Notes: generated from the sequence alone by a model not told the origin. Shown: positions 37,946 to 46,451, counted from the stretch's first letter. The stretch is DNA of 55,438 nt from Ruminococcus sp. (GCA_017634275.1 JAGBNQ010000028.1:1-55438); one strand, 5' to 3'. Numbers and translations are program-made.

Positions 37946-37974
37946 ATTATACTACAAATTTCAATATAAATCAA
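37946..37974 (-). promoter_or_regulatory. Promoter of the rnhA-nifS-mnmA operon
   Basis: Minus strand TTGATT (37974-37969), 17-nt spacer, TATAAT (37951-37946). Start near 37939, about 22 nt before the ATG. Confidence 0.65.
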
Positions 37975-38127
37975 GACAATTAAAATAATAGCGCATACAA
38001 AAATAAGAAACAATAAAATATAAATATTTTAGCTTTTGACTAATATATTCATTTTCTCACAATTTAGGACGCACTTTGTTGTATAGGTTGCACAAAAATG
38101 CAGTTAATAGTCTGTTAAATCGGCTTA

Positions 38128-38156
38128 TTGACAGAGTTTTTTATAGTTGGTATAAT
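38128..38156 (+). promoter_or_regulatory. Full-consensus promoter for the sugar-binding lipoprotein
   Basis: TTGACA at 38128-38133, 17-nt spacer, TATAAT at 38151-38156. Start near 38163, giving a 90-nt leader. Confidence 0.85.
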
Positions 38157-38170
38157 ATTTTTAGGGTATT

Positions 38171-38190
38171 ATACATAGTGTGTTATGTAT
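38171..38190 (+). promoter_or_regulatory. Operator-like palindrome in the leader
   Basis: A perfect 7-bp inverted repeat ATACATA / TATGTAT with a 6-nt centre lies just after the predicted transcription start of the lipoprotein gene, where a repressor could block transcription. There is no T run after it, so a terminator is unlikely. The regulator is unknown. Confidence 0.45.
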
Positions 38191-38252
38191 AGTATTTTGC
38201 AGTTTACTAAGGAGATATGAAACCTTTTTCAAAAATCTGGAGGTTATTTATT

Positions 38253-39671
38253 ATGAGAAATCTAAAAAGACTTTTTGCACTTACAATGTCGATTCTCATG
38301 GCCTGCGGCGTTGCGGCGTGCAGTAATTCAAGCAGCTCATCGGGCTCTTCCGAGGAGTCTTTTGAGGCTACCGATAACGTTGAGGTACAGGAGAATATGG
38401 AGATAGAGGCTATCCCCGACGGCGCTGAGAAAACTATCCGCTATCTTGGCGAGAATGACTTAAACCCTACAAAGTCAAACCCCGAGATATCTACAGAGCT
38501 TAAGCTTTTCCAGCAAAAGGGCGGCTCTATCGAGTGGACGAGATGTACAAACGAGGGAAGATTTGATGCGCTTGCTAAGGCGATCGCCGCAAACTCCGAT
38601 GTTCCCGATATATTCAATTATGAGTGGCTCTCGTTCCCTGCTCAGGTAGTTAATAAGATGTTCCAGCCCGTTGATGAGATAGTTGATTTTGAATCCCCGA
38701 TGTGGAAATCTTCAAAGACTACTGCCGACCAGTTCGTTCTTAATAACAAGCACTATGTTGCACCGCTCGGCTATGACCCGTCTGCTCTTATTACATATGA
38801 CAAGAAAAAGGTCGAGGAATTAGGCCTTGAGGATCCGTATGATCTTTATCTTAAGGGCGAGTGGAACTGGACTAACTTCAAGAATGCTATGGACGAGTAC
38901 GTTTCGGGCGCTACAGCTGATGAGGAAAGATACGGCATCAACGGTTTCTTCAAGCCCCATATCACACAGCAAACAGGTAAGACTCTTGTTAACTTTGACC
39001 CTGCAACATCTACTTTCTCGAGCAATCTGAATGACCCCGATATCGAGGCTGCACAGCAGTTCCTTTATGACCTCAAAAAGGAAGGCCTTGTGCTTGACGG
39101 CTGGATAGGCTCTGCATCAGAATGTTTCCAGAAGAACTGTTTCTTCTATGGAATGGGCGCATGGGCTGTTAAGCCGCTCGACGGCGACGAGTGGGGCATC
39201 GTTCCTATGCCGCAGTATGACAAGAACCCCCAGAAGATAACCACATCTGATATGAAGGCATTTATGTGGGTAAGAGGCTCTACAGCTAAGGAGGCTGTTA
39301 AGTGCTGGCTCGAATGCTACAAGTCCGCAAGAACAGACCCCGAGTATGAGCAGACCAACAAGGATAAGTTCTTTGAGAACAACCCCAACTGGACTGAGGA
39401 GATGTACGGCGTATTCCAGGACGTTATTTCCGATGATTACTTTATGATATTTGACTATGCGTTCGGCGTTTCCTTCAAGCTCGGTGACAGAAAGCAGTTT
39501 GACGGCAACCAGTGCTTAGTTGATGCGCTTTACGGTTCTTCCTCCTCCGAGGACGAGGACGGAAACCAGATGACATGGACTCAGGTTCGTGAAACTTATT
39601 CCTCAACTGTTGACAGCGAGGTCAATACTCTTAATAAGGCTGTTGAGCAGTACATAAAAGAGGACAACTGA
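38253..39671 (+). CDS. Sugar ABC transporter solute-binding lipoprotein (orphan)
   Basis: A 472-residue exported lipoprotein from the ATG at 38253 (GGAGG 9 nt upstream; an earlier ATG at 38217 has its GGAG only 2 nt away). The signal peptide ends in a lipobox VAAC, so Cys23 would be lipidated, followed by a Ser-rich linker. The rest resembles family 1 extracellular binding proteins: FDALAKAIAANSDVPDIFNYE near the start of the mature fold, GYDPSALITYDKKKVEELGL with the typical hinge, and an E-W-N-W segment. Such proteins capture oligosaccharides for ABC import. No permease or ATPase gene is nearby, so it must use components encoded elsewhere. Consensus promoter and long leader suggest high expression. 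Confidence 0.8.
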   Translation: MRNLKRLFALTMSILMACGVAACSNSSSSSGSSEESFEATDNVEVQENMEIEAIPDGAEKTIRYLGENDLNPTKSNPEISTELKLFQQKGGSIEWTRCTNEGRFDALAKAIAANSDVPDIFNYEWLSFPAQVVNKMFQPVDEIVDFESPMWKSSKTTADQFVLNNKHYVAPLGYDPSALITYDKKKVEELGLEDPYDLYLKGEWNWTNFKNAMDEYVSGATADEERYGINGFFKPHITQQTGKTLVNFDPATSTFSSNLNDPDIEAAQQFLYDLKKEGLVLDGWIGSASECFQKNCFFYGMGAWAVKPLDGDEWGIVPMPQYDKNPQKITTSDMKAFMWVRGSTAKEAVKCWLECYKSARTDPEYEQTNKDKFFENNPNWTEEMYGVFQDVISDDYFMIFDYAFGVSFKLGDRKQFDGNQCLVDALYGSSSSEDEDGNQMTWTQVRETYSSTVDSEVNTLNKAVEQYIKEDN

Positions 39672-39682
39672 TAGAATAGATC

Positions 39683-39718
39683 AACCGCCGAGGGGGCTTG
39701 CTCCTCGGCGGTTTTTTT
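39683..39718. terminator. Strong terminator after the solute-binding lipoprotein gene
   Basis: Stem CCGCCGAGG / CCTCGGCGG (39685-39693 with 39703-39711) followed by seven T. The last T bases overlap the stop codon of the convergent poly-Thr lipoprotein gene. Confidence 0.9.
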
Positions 39719-40313
39719 ATCTTAATCTTTCTCTTGCCATTTCAATAAAGCTCTTGCCCTCGTCAGCAGGGTTTAAATCAACGTCGATAACGTTTTTTTT
39801 CCACTCACTTGTGTCGGGCAAAATATCATATGCGATGTTGTGCTGCTCCCACTCATATACAAGGCTATCGACTGTGCGGTTTCCCTGATAGTCGGCTGTA
39901 GGGATAGGGTGGATATCGCTTAGCGCCTTGCAGATAAGCCCCATATCCGCCTTGTTTCTTATCTTGTATGAGTTTATTATCTTCCAGTTATCGGGTGTGT
40001 AAAAGGCCTGATACTGCTCGGTGCCATACTCAAAGGTATAGCTCCCCTCGCTCACCTCTGTAAGCAACAGGTCATCAACAGAATCAAGCAGCTTAGGGCT
40101 TACCTGTGCTGTTGCAGCCGCCTTAGTTTCGGGCATGAAAGTTGTTGTAGTTGTCATTGTTGTAGTGGTTGTAGTGGTAGTCGTCGTTGTAGTAGTTGTA
40201 GTAGATGTTGTTTGTCCCGACGTTTCAGACTGCGAGCCTGCCTCACCTATGCTTACCTCAAATGAGCAAGCCGTCAGCAAAAACGCCGAAATAATAAGTA
40301 TCAGCTTTTTCAT
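39717..40313 (-). CDS. Secreted lipoprotein with a poly-threonine linker
   Basis: A 198-residue exported lipoprotein. The lipobox is LLTAC with Cys16 lipidated. Residues about 35-58 are almost pure threonine, which is a common spacer between a lipid anchor and a surface domain and may be O-glycosylated. The C-terminal 130 residues (from about LLDSVDDLLL) form a compact domain I do not recognise. The Thr tract is encoded by mixed ACN codons, which makes a trinucleotide-like repeat at about 40138-40212. Third gene of an operon after the 96-residue membrane protein and the DUF4317 gene, 10 nt after the latter. Confidence 0.75.
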   Translation of the reverse strand: MKKLILIISAFLLTACSFEVSIGEAGSQSETSGQTTSTTTTTTTTTTTTTTTMTTTTTFMPETKAAATAQVSPKLLDSVDDLLLTEVSEGSYTFEYGTEQYQAFYTPDNWKIINSYKIRNKADMGLICKALSDIHPIPTADYQGNRTVDSLVYEWEQHNIAYDILPDTSEWKKNVIDVDLNPADEGKSFIEMARERLR

Positions 40314-40323
40314 AGCTCCTCCG

Positions 40324-41454
40324 TTATTCTACGCTTGCAGGAATGCCGTTTATCTCAACAGACGCATCATCAAGCGCTATAACAATGCAGCGCTTGCCGT
40401 CTACCATCTGTGTTCTCACCTTGTCAACAGCGTCCTTGCCGACATTTACCGTCACGCTCGGCAGCGCTATCGTTGTTTTCTTTTCTATCAGATTGTATGC
40501 GGTAAACGGCTTTTTCTCCATAGCCTTTTCATAAGCCTGCGGCAGCTTTTCAAGGTTTTCCTGACTTACGCCTGCCTCCCATAGAATTGTGTTAAGGCGC
40601 TTTTCATCTATCTTCGGTATCTCTGTTTCATTCGCATTCTGCGCCGCATAGCTCTGTATCTTCTCGTTTACCTTTGTAACGATCTCATAGTCAAGCTCAT
40701 CGCCAACAACGTTATTTATAAGCGCCTTGAAAACAGTTTTTTCGCCCTCGCTCGAAAGGTTGAATTCACATTCAAGCAAGTCCTGAACCACCGATGCATT
40801 CGGCTTTTTGGCATTCTTTGAGTAAACCATAACCGCGTTTATATCGGGCATTCTGTCCGAGAAAACGGGGAAAAGAAAACCGTCAGTCGGCAGCTCAACT
40901 ATCTTGTCAGCAGTCACCTTTTTGATAATAGAATTGCTCTCATCATCATAAATAAGCCCGTCAAAGCGCGTATTCACGGGGGATATCGCCGTTATTATAA
41001 AATTGTAGTTTATCTCGCTCTCGTCCATATCCATATCATCATTTTTGTTTTTAGCGAAAATGCTGTAGGTGCAGTGCGCTGAAAATATCGCATAAGTCGA
41101 AACGTAAGCCATTTTTTCGGCAATGCGCTGCAAATATGTATCAACAAGCTCATCGTCCTTGAATTTTGATACCATCAGGTCATATAACAGCTTTTGCGCG
41201 CCGCCCTCGCCGTATGCCGCCTGCGGGAATGCAAATTCGTTCAGGTTTTTGCCGAGCTGTCCGCTGAAGGCTTTTTTGAGGTTTATCATTATCTGCTCGC
41301 TCTCGTCCTGCGAAAGTGTTACAAAAGCCTCGTTTGATTTATACTTTATATTCTTTTCGCTGTCCACAAAAGCGGACACTACCCTGTTTATGGTCATAAA
41401 TCCGCAGTCCTCGGAAAAGTTCTTTTTCAGCTCGTTTATTTCTTTTTTGTTCAT
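40324..41454 (-). CDS. DUF4317 family protein
   Basis: A 376-residue apparently soluble protein whose start, MNKKEINELKKNFSEDCGFMTINRVVSAFVD in pattern, matches the DUF4317 family (name from memory) that is widespread in clostridia and has no assigned function. It has no signal peptide or membrane segment. Conserved-looking parts are the N-terminal KKEI-x-E-x-KK-x-F motif, the YGEGGAQKLLYDLM region (about 80-93) and the acidic centre. It is flanked by a small membrane protein upstream (13 nt) and a lipoprotein downstream (10 nt), which hints at an envelope-linked task. Confidence 0.8.
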   Translation of the reverse strand: MNKKEINELKKNFSEDCGFMTINRVVSAFVDSEKNIKYKSNEAFVTLSQDESEQIMINLKKAFSGQLGKNLNEFAFPQAAYGEGGAQKLLYDLMVSKFKDDELVDTYLQRIAEKMAYVSTYAIFSAHCTYSIFAKNKNDDMDMDESEINYNFIITAISPVNTRFDGLIYDDESNSIIKKVTADKIVELPTDGFLFPVFSDRMPDINAVMVYSKNAKKPNASVVQDLLECEFNLSSEGEKTVFKALINNVVGDELDYEIVTKVNEKIQSYAAQNANETEIPKIDEKRLNTILWEAGVSQENLEKLPQAYEKAMEKKPFTAYNLIEKKTTIALPSVTVNVGKDAVDKVRTQMVDGKRCIVIALDDASVEINGIPASVE

Positions 41455-41467
41455 CTTTATCTCTCCG

Positions 41468-41758
41468 TTATCTTATATAAAAAATGTATATGAGCAATGC
41501 TGCCGTACCGACAGCCCACGCCGCCAAAAAGGTTACAAGCTCGCTCTTTTTCTTTCTAAGCTTTATTATTGCTGCCGCCATAACGACAAGCCAGATCAGC
41601 ATCATCAAATACCCAAACGGCACAAAGGTGATATCTTCCTCATAGTCCTTAGAGCCTGGCTCTGACTCCGGGAAAGCGAAACAATACCCCAAAACTGCCC
41701 AATATGACCCCAAAGTGCCCTGCAAAAGCCCCAATAAAGCAAGCAATACCTTTTTCAT
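41468..41758 (-). CDS. Small membrane protein upstream of DUF4317 gene
   Basis: A 96-residue protein with three hydrophobic stretches (about 3-29, 47-66 and 76-95) and an acidic loop (SEPGSKDYEED). Not a family I recognise. The ATG has AAGGAG at 6-7 nt. First gene of the three-gene operon; the promoter would lie between it and the oad operon stop, but no clear -35/-10 was found there. Confidence 0.65.
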   Translation of the reverse strand: MKKVLLALLGLLQGTLGSYWAVLGYCFAFPESEPGSKDYEEDITFVPFGYLMMLIWLVVMAAAIIKLRKKKSELVTFLAAWAVGTAALLIYIFYIR

Positions 41759-41804
41759 ATTTTCTCCTTAAAGCCAAAAGGCTCTTATTTCTTATCTATA
41801 ACGA

Positions 41805-41827
41805 AGGGACTGCGTTTAACAGTCCCT
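41805..41827 (-). terminator. Hairpin after the carboxyltransferase operon
   Basis: Perfect 8-bp stem AGGGACTG / CAGTCCCT (41805-41812 with 41820-41827), 7-nt loop, 12 nt past the oadA stop. The T tract is weak, so some read-through into the DUF4317 operon is possible. Confidence 0.55.
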
Positions 41828-41838
41828 AATAATGTACA

Positions 41839-43239
41839 TTATACTACGGGGTGTACCTTCTGCTCAGCGTCACTGTGCTCGGAATCAACACCGTATTTCT
41901 TATCTCTCCTTGCCTTGAAGAACTTTGGCGCAACCTTCGGGAACATAGCGTAGGTGAGGATATCCTCCTCCTGCTCTGTCCACTCGGCAGCCTCCTTCTT
42001 CATGGTCTCAAACTCAGGAGCAAGCTGGTCTGCCGGGCGGCAGGTTATCGGCTCCTCATCGCCCAGTATCTTCTTCTGGAAATCCTTATCGATCTCAACG
42101 GGGGTCTTGCCGTATTCGCCCCTGACTAAGCCCTTGAATTCCTTTGTTACAGTCTTGTATCTCTCTCCCATAATAACGTTAAATACAGCCTGCGTGCCAA
42201 CGATCTGCGAGGTAGGTGTAACAAGCGGAGGGAATCCCGAATCCTTTCTTACTCTCGGAACCTCTCTCAGAACCTCGTCGAGTTGGTCAGCCTTGCCTGC
42301 CTGCTTAAGCTGCGAAAGGAGGTTTGAAAGCATTCCGCCGGGAACCTGATAAAGCAGCGCGTTTGTGTTCGTAGCGAGCATCGAGGGGTCTAAAAGGCCT
42401 GAATCAATGTATTTCTTTCTAAGCCCCATAAAGTAATCTCTTATCTCGTTAAGCTTAACAAGGTCAAGACCTGTATCATACTCTGTGCCCTTGAAGGTAG
42501 CAACTATACTCTCTGTAGGTGCGTGAGATGTGCCGAGTGCAAGCGGTGACATAGCCGTATCAACGCCGTCAACGCCTGCCTCAACAGCCTTGATTATGCA
42601 CATAGATGCGAGACCCGAGGTGTAGTGAGTATGCAGCTGTATCGGTATCTTCACAACGCTCTTTAAGTCCTTGACGAGCGACTCTGCCTCATATGGGGTA
42701 AGAAGTGCCGCCATATCCTTGATGCAGATAGAATCAGCGCCTGCCTCCTCTATTTGCTTAGCGTAATTCATATAATACTCATGTGTGAATACCTCACCCA
42801 GCGTATAGGAAATAGCCACCTGAGCGTGACCCTTTTCCTTGTTAGCCGCCTTGATAGCTGTTTCAAGGTTTCTTATATCGTTTAGCGCGTCAAATATTCT
42901 TATGATGTCGATTCCGTTTGCGATAGATTTCTGAACGAAATACTCAACAAGGTCATCGGCATAGTGACGGTATCCCAGCATATTCTGTCCTCTAAAAAGC
43001 ATTTGCAGCTTTGTATCGGGCATTTCCTTTCTGATTATCCTGAGCCTTTCCCACGGGTCTTCGTTTAAAAACCTAATGCAGGAGTCAAACGTAGCGCCGC
43101 CCCAGCATTCGCAGGAATAAAAGCCTATCTTGTTCATTTCGCTGAGTATCGGGCGCATATCGTCCATACTCATTCTTGTTGCGAGAAGTGACTGGTGAGC
43201 ATCACGCAGTACAGTCTCGGTAATTCTTAATTTTCCCAT
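41839..43239 (-). CDS. oadA: Oxaloacetate decarboxylase alpha / pyruvate carboxylase B-type carboxyltransferase
   Basis: A 466-residue cytoplasmic enzyme with the HMGL-like TIM barrel (about 3-285) and the conserved carboxylase domain (about 290-440). ETVLRDAHQSLLATRMSMDDM (pattern at about 8-28) holds the metal Asp and substrate residues; GGATFDSCIRFLNEDPW (about 42-58), RGQNMLGYRH (about 79-88) and the Lys in SICIKDMAALL (about 169-179) complete the active site; QLHTHYTSG (about 196-204) gives the metal histidines. It moves a carboxyl group between oxaloacetate/pyruvate and biotin. It has no attached biotin domain; that is encoded by the gene 20 nt upstream. The biotin partner and the acyl-CoA carboxyltransferase-like gene form one operon with it. 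Confidence 0.92.
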   Translation of the reverse strand: MGKLRITETVLRDAHQSLLATRMSMDDMRPILSEMNKIGFYSCECWGGATFDSCIRFLNEDPWERLRIIRKEMPDTKLQMLFRGQNMLGYRHYADDLVEYFVQKSIANGIDIIRIFDALNDIRNLETAIKAANKEKGHAQVAISYTLGEVFTHEYYMNYAKQIEEAGADSICIKDMAALLTPYEAESLVKDLKSVVKIPIQLHTHYTSGLASMCIIKAVEAGVDGVDTAMSPLALGTSHAPTESIVATFKGTEYDTGLDLVKLNEIRDYFMGLRKKYIDSGLLDPSMLATNTNALLYQVPGGMLSNLLSQLKQAGKADQLDEVLREVPRVRKDSGFPPLVTPTSQIVGTQAVFNVIMGERYKTVTKEFKGLVRGEYGKTPVEIDKDFQKKILGDEEPITCRPADQLAPEFETMKKEAAEWTEQEEDILTYAMFPKVAPKFFKARRDKKYGVDSEHSDAEQKVHPVV

Positions 43240-43259
43240 AGTCTGCTTACCCCCGTACC

Positions 43260-43625
43260 TTAGCCTACAACAACGAGAACAGCGCCTGTCTCAACAGATG
43301 AGCCCTTTGTTGTGTTGATGCTCAGCACCTTGCCGTCAACGGGCGAGTTAACATCGTTTTCCATCTTCATAGCCTCAAGCACGCAAACTGCCTGGCCGCT
43401 CTTTACACTGTCACCTACTGCCACCTTGATATCAAGGATAGTTCCGGGCATAGGAGCTGTTATCTTTGTTCCGTCTGCAACGGGTGCAGCAGCCGCAGGT
43501 GCAGGTGCAGCAGCAGGTGCGGCAGCAGGAGCGGATACGGCAGCAGGTGCAGCAGCGCCTGCGTCAAGCTCCTCAACAGCTACGTCATAAGCCTTTCCGT
43601 TTACGGTAATATTATATCTTTTCAT
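43260..43625 (-). CDS. Biotin carboxyl carrier protein
   Basis: A 121-residue carrier from the ATG at 43625, which has GGAGG 8 nt upstream; an earlier ATG at 43655 lies within the upstream gene's end and has no site. After an N-terminal strand ([20 protein letters not shown]) comes a flexible Ala/Pro linker (about 22-50) and a biotinyl domain (about 53-121) with the lysine to be biotinylated, Lys87, in EAMKMEND. The long Ala/Pro linker is typical of carriers that swing between two carboxyltransferases, as in decarboxylase and transcarboxylase complexes. Confidence 0.93.
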   Translation of the reverse strand: MKRYNITVNGKAYDVAVEELDAGAAAPAAVSAPAAAPAAAPAPAAAAPVADGTKITAPMPGTILDIKVAVGDSVKSGQAVCVLEAMKMENDVNSPVDGKVLSINTTKGSSVETGAVLVVVG

Positions 43626-43651
43626 TGTAATTCCCTCCGTTATTTTTCTTA

Positions 43652-45034
43652 TCAAAGCTGGATATTGCTATGCTTTTTAGGCAGTCTCTGAGCGCGCTTG
43701 CCTGCCATTATCTCAACAGCCTCTCTTATTGCGGCTCTGAGTTCAGATGCATTAACAACGCCGTCAACTGCGCCCTTTTGTGCAGCAGCGTAAGCTGTGC
43801 ATTCACTCTTTACAAAATCATCTGCAAGCGCCTTTCTTGCAGCGGCAAGATCATCTGTTCCTGCGAGCTTGTCATGCTCCATAAACTCAACCGCGGTTAT
43901 CGGGTCAAGTGCGGAAATGACAGCCGTGTCAAGTGCAAATGTCATATCAGAATTTGCGCCCTTGCCTGCAAGTGCCATAAATGCCGTGCCGTAAGCCTTG
44001 CCCGTAACGGCTGCCACCTTAACATTCGTAGCCTCGGCATAAGCGTGAGAAAGCTTGGCCATTGCCTTTACAGCGCCGCACTTAGATGCAGCCTCATCGC
44101 TCTTAAAGCCCTCTGTATCAACAAGCGTTACAGCAGGGATATTAAAGCAGTCAAGCATTCTCATAAACCTTGCAAGCTTAGAGGAATCATGAACTGTGAG
44201 CTTATCCTCGGTCTTATTTGTAGCAAGCACACCTACGCAATTTCCGCCGATTGATGCAAGGGCGGTAAATGATGCCTTGCCGAAATCCGTGTAAAGCTCC
44301 TTAACAGAGCCCTCATCGAAGATAGCATCAGCCTGCGAGAGCGCGTCATTACCGAAAGCACTTGTCGGCTCCTCAAATTCATACATAGGAACGGGTGCAA
44401 GATTATTCTGCGGAACTCTGCCGAGCAGGCTCTTTACAGCCGCAAAAGCCGCCGCGTCATCATCAGCAACAAGTGCTGCAACACCCGTAGCCGCCGCATG
44501 AGCCGCAAGATCCTTTATACCCGTGTTGGGGGCAGCGTAAAGCTCGCTGTCCTTAGTAACTATCACAAAATCGGCATTTGTTGCAAGCATAGCCGCTGCG
44601 CCTGCGCAAACTCCGCACACAACGGAAACCGTAGGAACAACGCCCGAGAGATTTGCGCTCTTCAAAAACAGCTCGCCATAAGAAGAAAGAGCCGTAAGCG
44701 CATCGGAAACATCGGCGCCGTAGGAATCATAAACACCTACAACGGGAGCGCCTGTTTCGGCAGCAAGTGAGAAAAGCTTGCTTATCTTTTGAGCGCCCTC
44801 TTTGGTAAGAGCGCCGCTCTTAGCCGAAATATCCTGCGAAAAAGCATAAACGGGCACGCCCTCGACATAGCCGAATGCCGTTACAACGCCCGAAAGAGCG
44901 CCGTTACTTGTGACAAACCTGCCAACCTCGGTAAACTTCCCGTCATCAAACAAAAATGTAAGCCTGCTAACTGCCTTAGATGACGCGTCTGCAAGCGTTT
45001 CAAGCTCGGCAGCAGTTTTAAGCTCATTAGACAT
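43652..45034 (-). CDS. Acyl-CoA carboxyltransferase-domain protein (MmdA/PccB-like)
   Basis: A 460-residue cytoplasmic carboxyltransferase from the ATG at 45034 (GGAGG 8 nt upstream). It has the double crotonase-like fold of MmdA/PccB: N-half with [18 protein letters not shown] and [14 protein letters not shown], and C-half with [13 protein letters not shown] and [20 protein letters not shown]. The usual length is about 510 residues; here the first 40-50 residues, including the GKLTARERI stretch, are reduced, and the glycine-rich GARIQE oxyanion region is replaced by GADVSD. It may take the carboxyl group from biotin to an acyl-CoA, or be a structural relic. It leads the operon with the biotin carrier and OadA-like protein. 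Confidence 0.8.
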   Translation of the reverse strand: MSNELKTAAELETLADASSKAVSRLTFLFDDGKFTEVGRFVTSNGALSGVVTAFGYVEGVPVYAFSQDISAKSGALTKEGAQKISKLFSLAAETGAPVVGVYDSYGADVSDALTALSSYGELFLKSANLSGVVPTVSVVCGVCAGAAAMLATNADFVIVTKDSELYAAPNTGIKDLAAHAAATGVAALVADDDAAAFAAVKSLLGRVPQNNLAPVPMYEFEEPTSAFGNDALSQADAIFDEGSVKELYTDFGKASFTALASIGGNCVGVLATNKTEDKLTVHDSSKLARFMRMLDCFNIPAVTLVDTEGFKSDEAASKCGAVKAMAKLSHAYAEATNVKVAAVTGKAYGTAFMALAGKGANSDMTFALDTAVISALDPITAVEFMEHDKLAGTDDLAAARKALADDFVKSECTAYAAAQKGAVDGVVNASELRAAIREAVEIMAGKRAQRLPKKHSNIQL

Positions 45035-45077
45035 ACATATTTCCTCCGTTCTTAAATTTGCATAATCATACATACTA

Positions 45078-45106
45078 ATTATACTATTTTTTTCTAAACT
45101 TATCAA
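45078..45106 (-). promoter_or_regulatory. Promoter of the carboxyltransferase operon
   Basis: Minus strand TTGATA (45106-45101), 17-nt spacer, TATAAT (45083-45078). Start near 45071, 37 nt before the ATG at 45034. Confidence 0.75.
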
Positions 45107-45193
45107 GTGCAGTCAGCGGCTTTCTTCAAATTTTACTTTTAGTTCATAATTTTCTATCATATTTATAGTTTCCGACTGCTTTTATACAAACCG

Positions 45194-45227
45194 AAAAAAA
45201 TATAGAGGTACACGGGGTACCTCTATA
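45194..45227 (-). terminator. Terminator of the dockerin protein gene
   Basis: On the minus strand a perfect 11-bp stem TATAGAGGTAC / GTACCTCTATA (45227-45217 with 45211-45201), 5-nt loop, then TTTTTTT. Confidence 0.9.
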
Positions 45228-45240
45228 TAATACTATTCTG

Positions 45241-45432
45241 TTATTTTAGTGTGACCTTCCACCCTGCCAGCTTTTGCTGAATGCGGATAACGTCCGCGAT
45301 ATTTACCTTTCCGTCACCGGTAACGTCTGATGCGCTTTCATCTATCGTTACCTTCCAGCCTGCCAGCTTTTGCTGTATCCTGATAACGTCTGCGATATTC
45401 ACCTTGCCGTCACCGGTAGCATCACCCGATAT
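45241..45432 (-). repeat. Duplicated dockerin segment
   Basis: Two tandem units of about 100 bases encode nearly identical 25-residue calcium-binding segments. The DNA of the two copies is also close, differing mainly at third codon positions, as expected of an old internal duplication kept by selection. Confidence 0.75.
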
Positions 45433-46263
45433 ACGCTTTTCATCTAAGGGGATAAAGGTAAAGCCGTTGTTATTTGCGTATTCTTCGGCAGCCGTGCCGG
45501 AGTAGCCGTAGATAGTGAAGCCGTTCATTTTATTCAAAGCCGAATCATAGCCTAATGCATAATCGCCTATTTGTGTTACCTTCTTTGGTATAATAATGCT
45601 TTTGAGCTTTGAGCATTCACAAAAGGCATATTGTTCAATAGCTTTTACATTTTCAGGTATCTTTATGTTTTCAAGCGATGTACAAAAAGCAAATGCCGAC
45701 CATTCAATATCGGTAACAGTTTCGGGCAGTTCTATTTCTTTTAGGCTGCTGCAACTATAAAACGCCTTGTTTTCTATCTTTTTGAGATTTTTAGGCAGCT
45801 TGACCTTTTCAAGTGACGTACAGCCTTCAAAAGCGCCCCATGAGTTATCCTCGTCCAAAGACGGTATCTCGGTGATAGTGTCGGGGAAGGTTATCTCCTT
45901 AAGATTTTTTAGGTATGAAAATGCATACATACCGACATTTGTGACAGTATCGGGCACGGTAATGGCGGTTATCTTTGAAAGTGATTCACTCCTGTATTTA
46001 AGGTTTGCCATAGAAAATGATTCATCGGCTAAAGATGTTACCTTTTTGCCGTTAAGTGTCTTGGGAATCACCACATTTCCGCCATTTCCGATATAATTTG
46101 TTATCTCCGCCGTCCCGTCCGAAAGCACGGTATATTCATAATCACCATATGTCAGCGCGCTTGCAGAAATAGCCGTATCAAACGTTAATGCTCCCTCGGG
46201 CAGAGCCGCCGACGTGCCGAAAACAAGCGCCAATGATGCTAAAAATGATACTATCTTCTTCAT
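45241..46263 (-). CDS. Secreted BspA-like leucine-rich repeat protein with type I dockerin
   Basis: A 340-residue exported protein. The signal peptide spans about 1-20 with further hydrophobic residues to about 36. Residues about 70-265 are BspA-type LRR_5 repeats (blocks such as AFEGCTSLEKVKLPKNLKKI). Residues about 277-340 form a dockerin with two calcium-binding segments, each G/V-T-G-DGKVNIADVIRIQQKL-AGWKV, the type I dockerin duplication. Dockerins plug into cohesins of a scaffoldin, so this protein would be part of a cellulosome. The LRR part has no catalytic function and is more likely a binding or adhesion module. Monocistronic: ends in a strong terminator; upstream of it lies an (AT)n tract at 46307-46325. 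Confidence 0.9.
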   Translation of the reverse strand: MKKIVSFLASLALVFGTSAALPEGALTFDTAISASALTYGDYEYTVLSDGTAEITNYIGNGGNVVIPKTLNGKKVTSLADESFSMANLKYRSESLSKITAITVPDTVTNVGMYAFSYLKNLKEITFPDTITEIPSLDEDNSWGAFEGCTSLEKVKLPKNLKKIENKAFYSCSSLKEIELPETVTDIEWSAFAFCTSLENIKIPENVKAIEQYAFCECSKLKSIIIPKKVTQIGDYALGYDSALNKMNGFTIYGYSGTAAEEYANNNGFTFIPLDEKRISGDATGDGKVNIADVIRIQQKLAGWKVTIDESASDVTGDGKVNIADVIRIQQKLAGWKVTLK

Positions 46264-46306
46264 ATTCTAACGTCCTTTCAGTTATTATTTTATTAACAAT
46301 TATAAT

Positions 46307-46325
46307 CTATATATATATATATATT
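46307..46325. repeat. Short (AT)n tract
   Basis: An alternating AT run of 19 bases upstream of the dockerin gene start; it sits in the promoter region, next to a TATAAT at 46298-46303 (minus strand). Confidence 0.7.
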
Positions 46326-46380
46326 GGACATATTATTAACAGACTGTAAATTTGAAAACAATACTCTGCAAGCTTTGCAT

Positions 46381-46428
46381 AAAAAACGGTATCGCCGCAC
46401 GATCATTAAATCATCGCGCAGCGATACC
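46381..46428 (-). terminator. Terminator of the GH5 lipoprotein gene
   Basis: On the minus strand GGTATCGC / GCGATACC (46428-46421 with 46395-46388), with an inner imperfect stem, followed by GTTTTTT. Confidence 0.85.
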
Positions 46429-46451
46429 TTAATTTTTAATTATTAATTATT

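Noticed and set aside
43670-44254. Plus-strand open frame of 194 codons inside the carboxyltransferase gene
   Set aside because: Antisense to a clear double crotonase-fold gene; many Cys/Arg residues typical of shadow frames.
45241-45432. Tandem repeat considered as a possible CRISPR or satellite
   Set aside because: The two units translate to the two calcium-binding loops of a dockerin, which fully explains them; there are no spacers.
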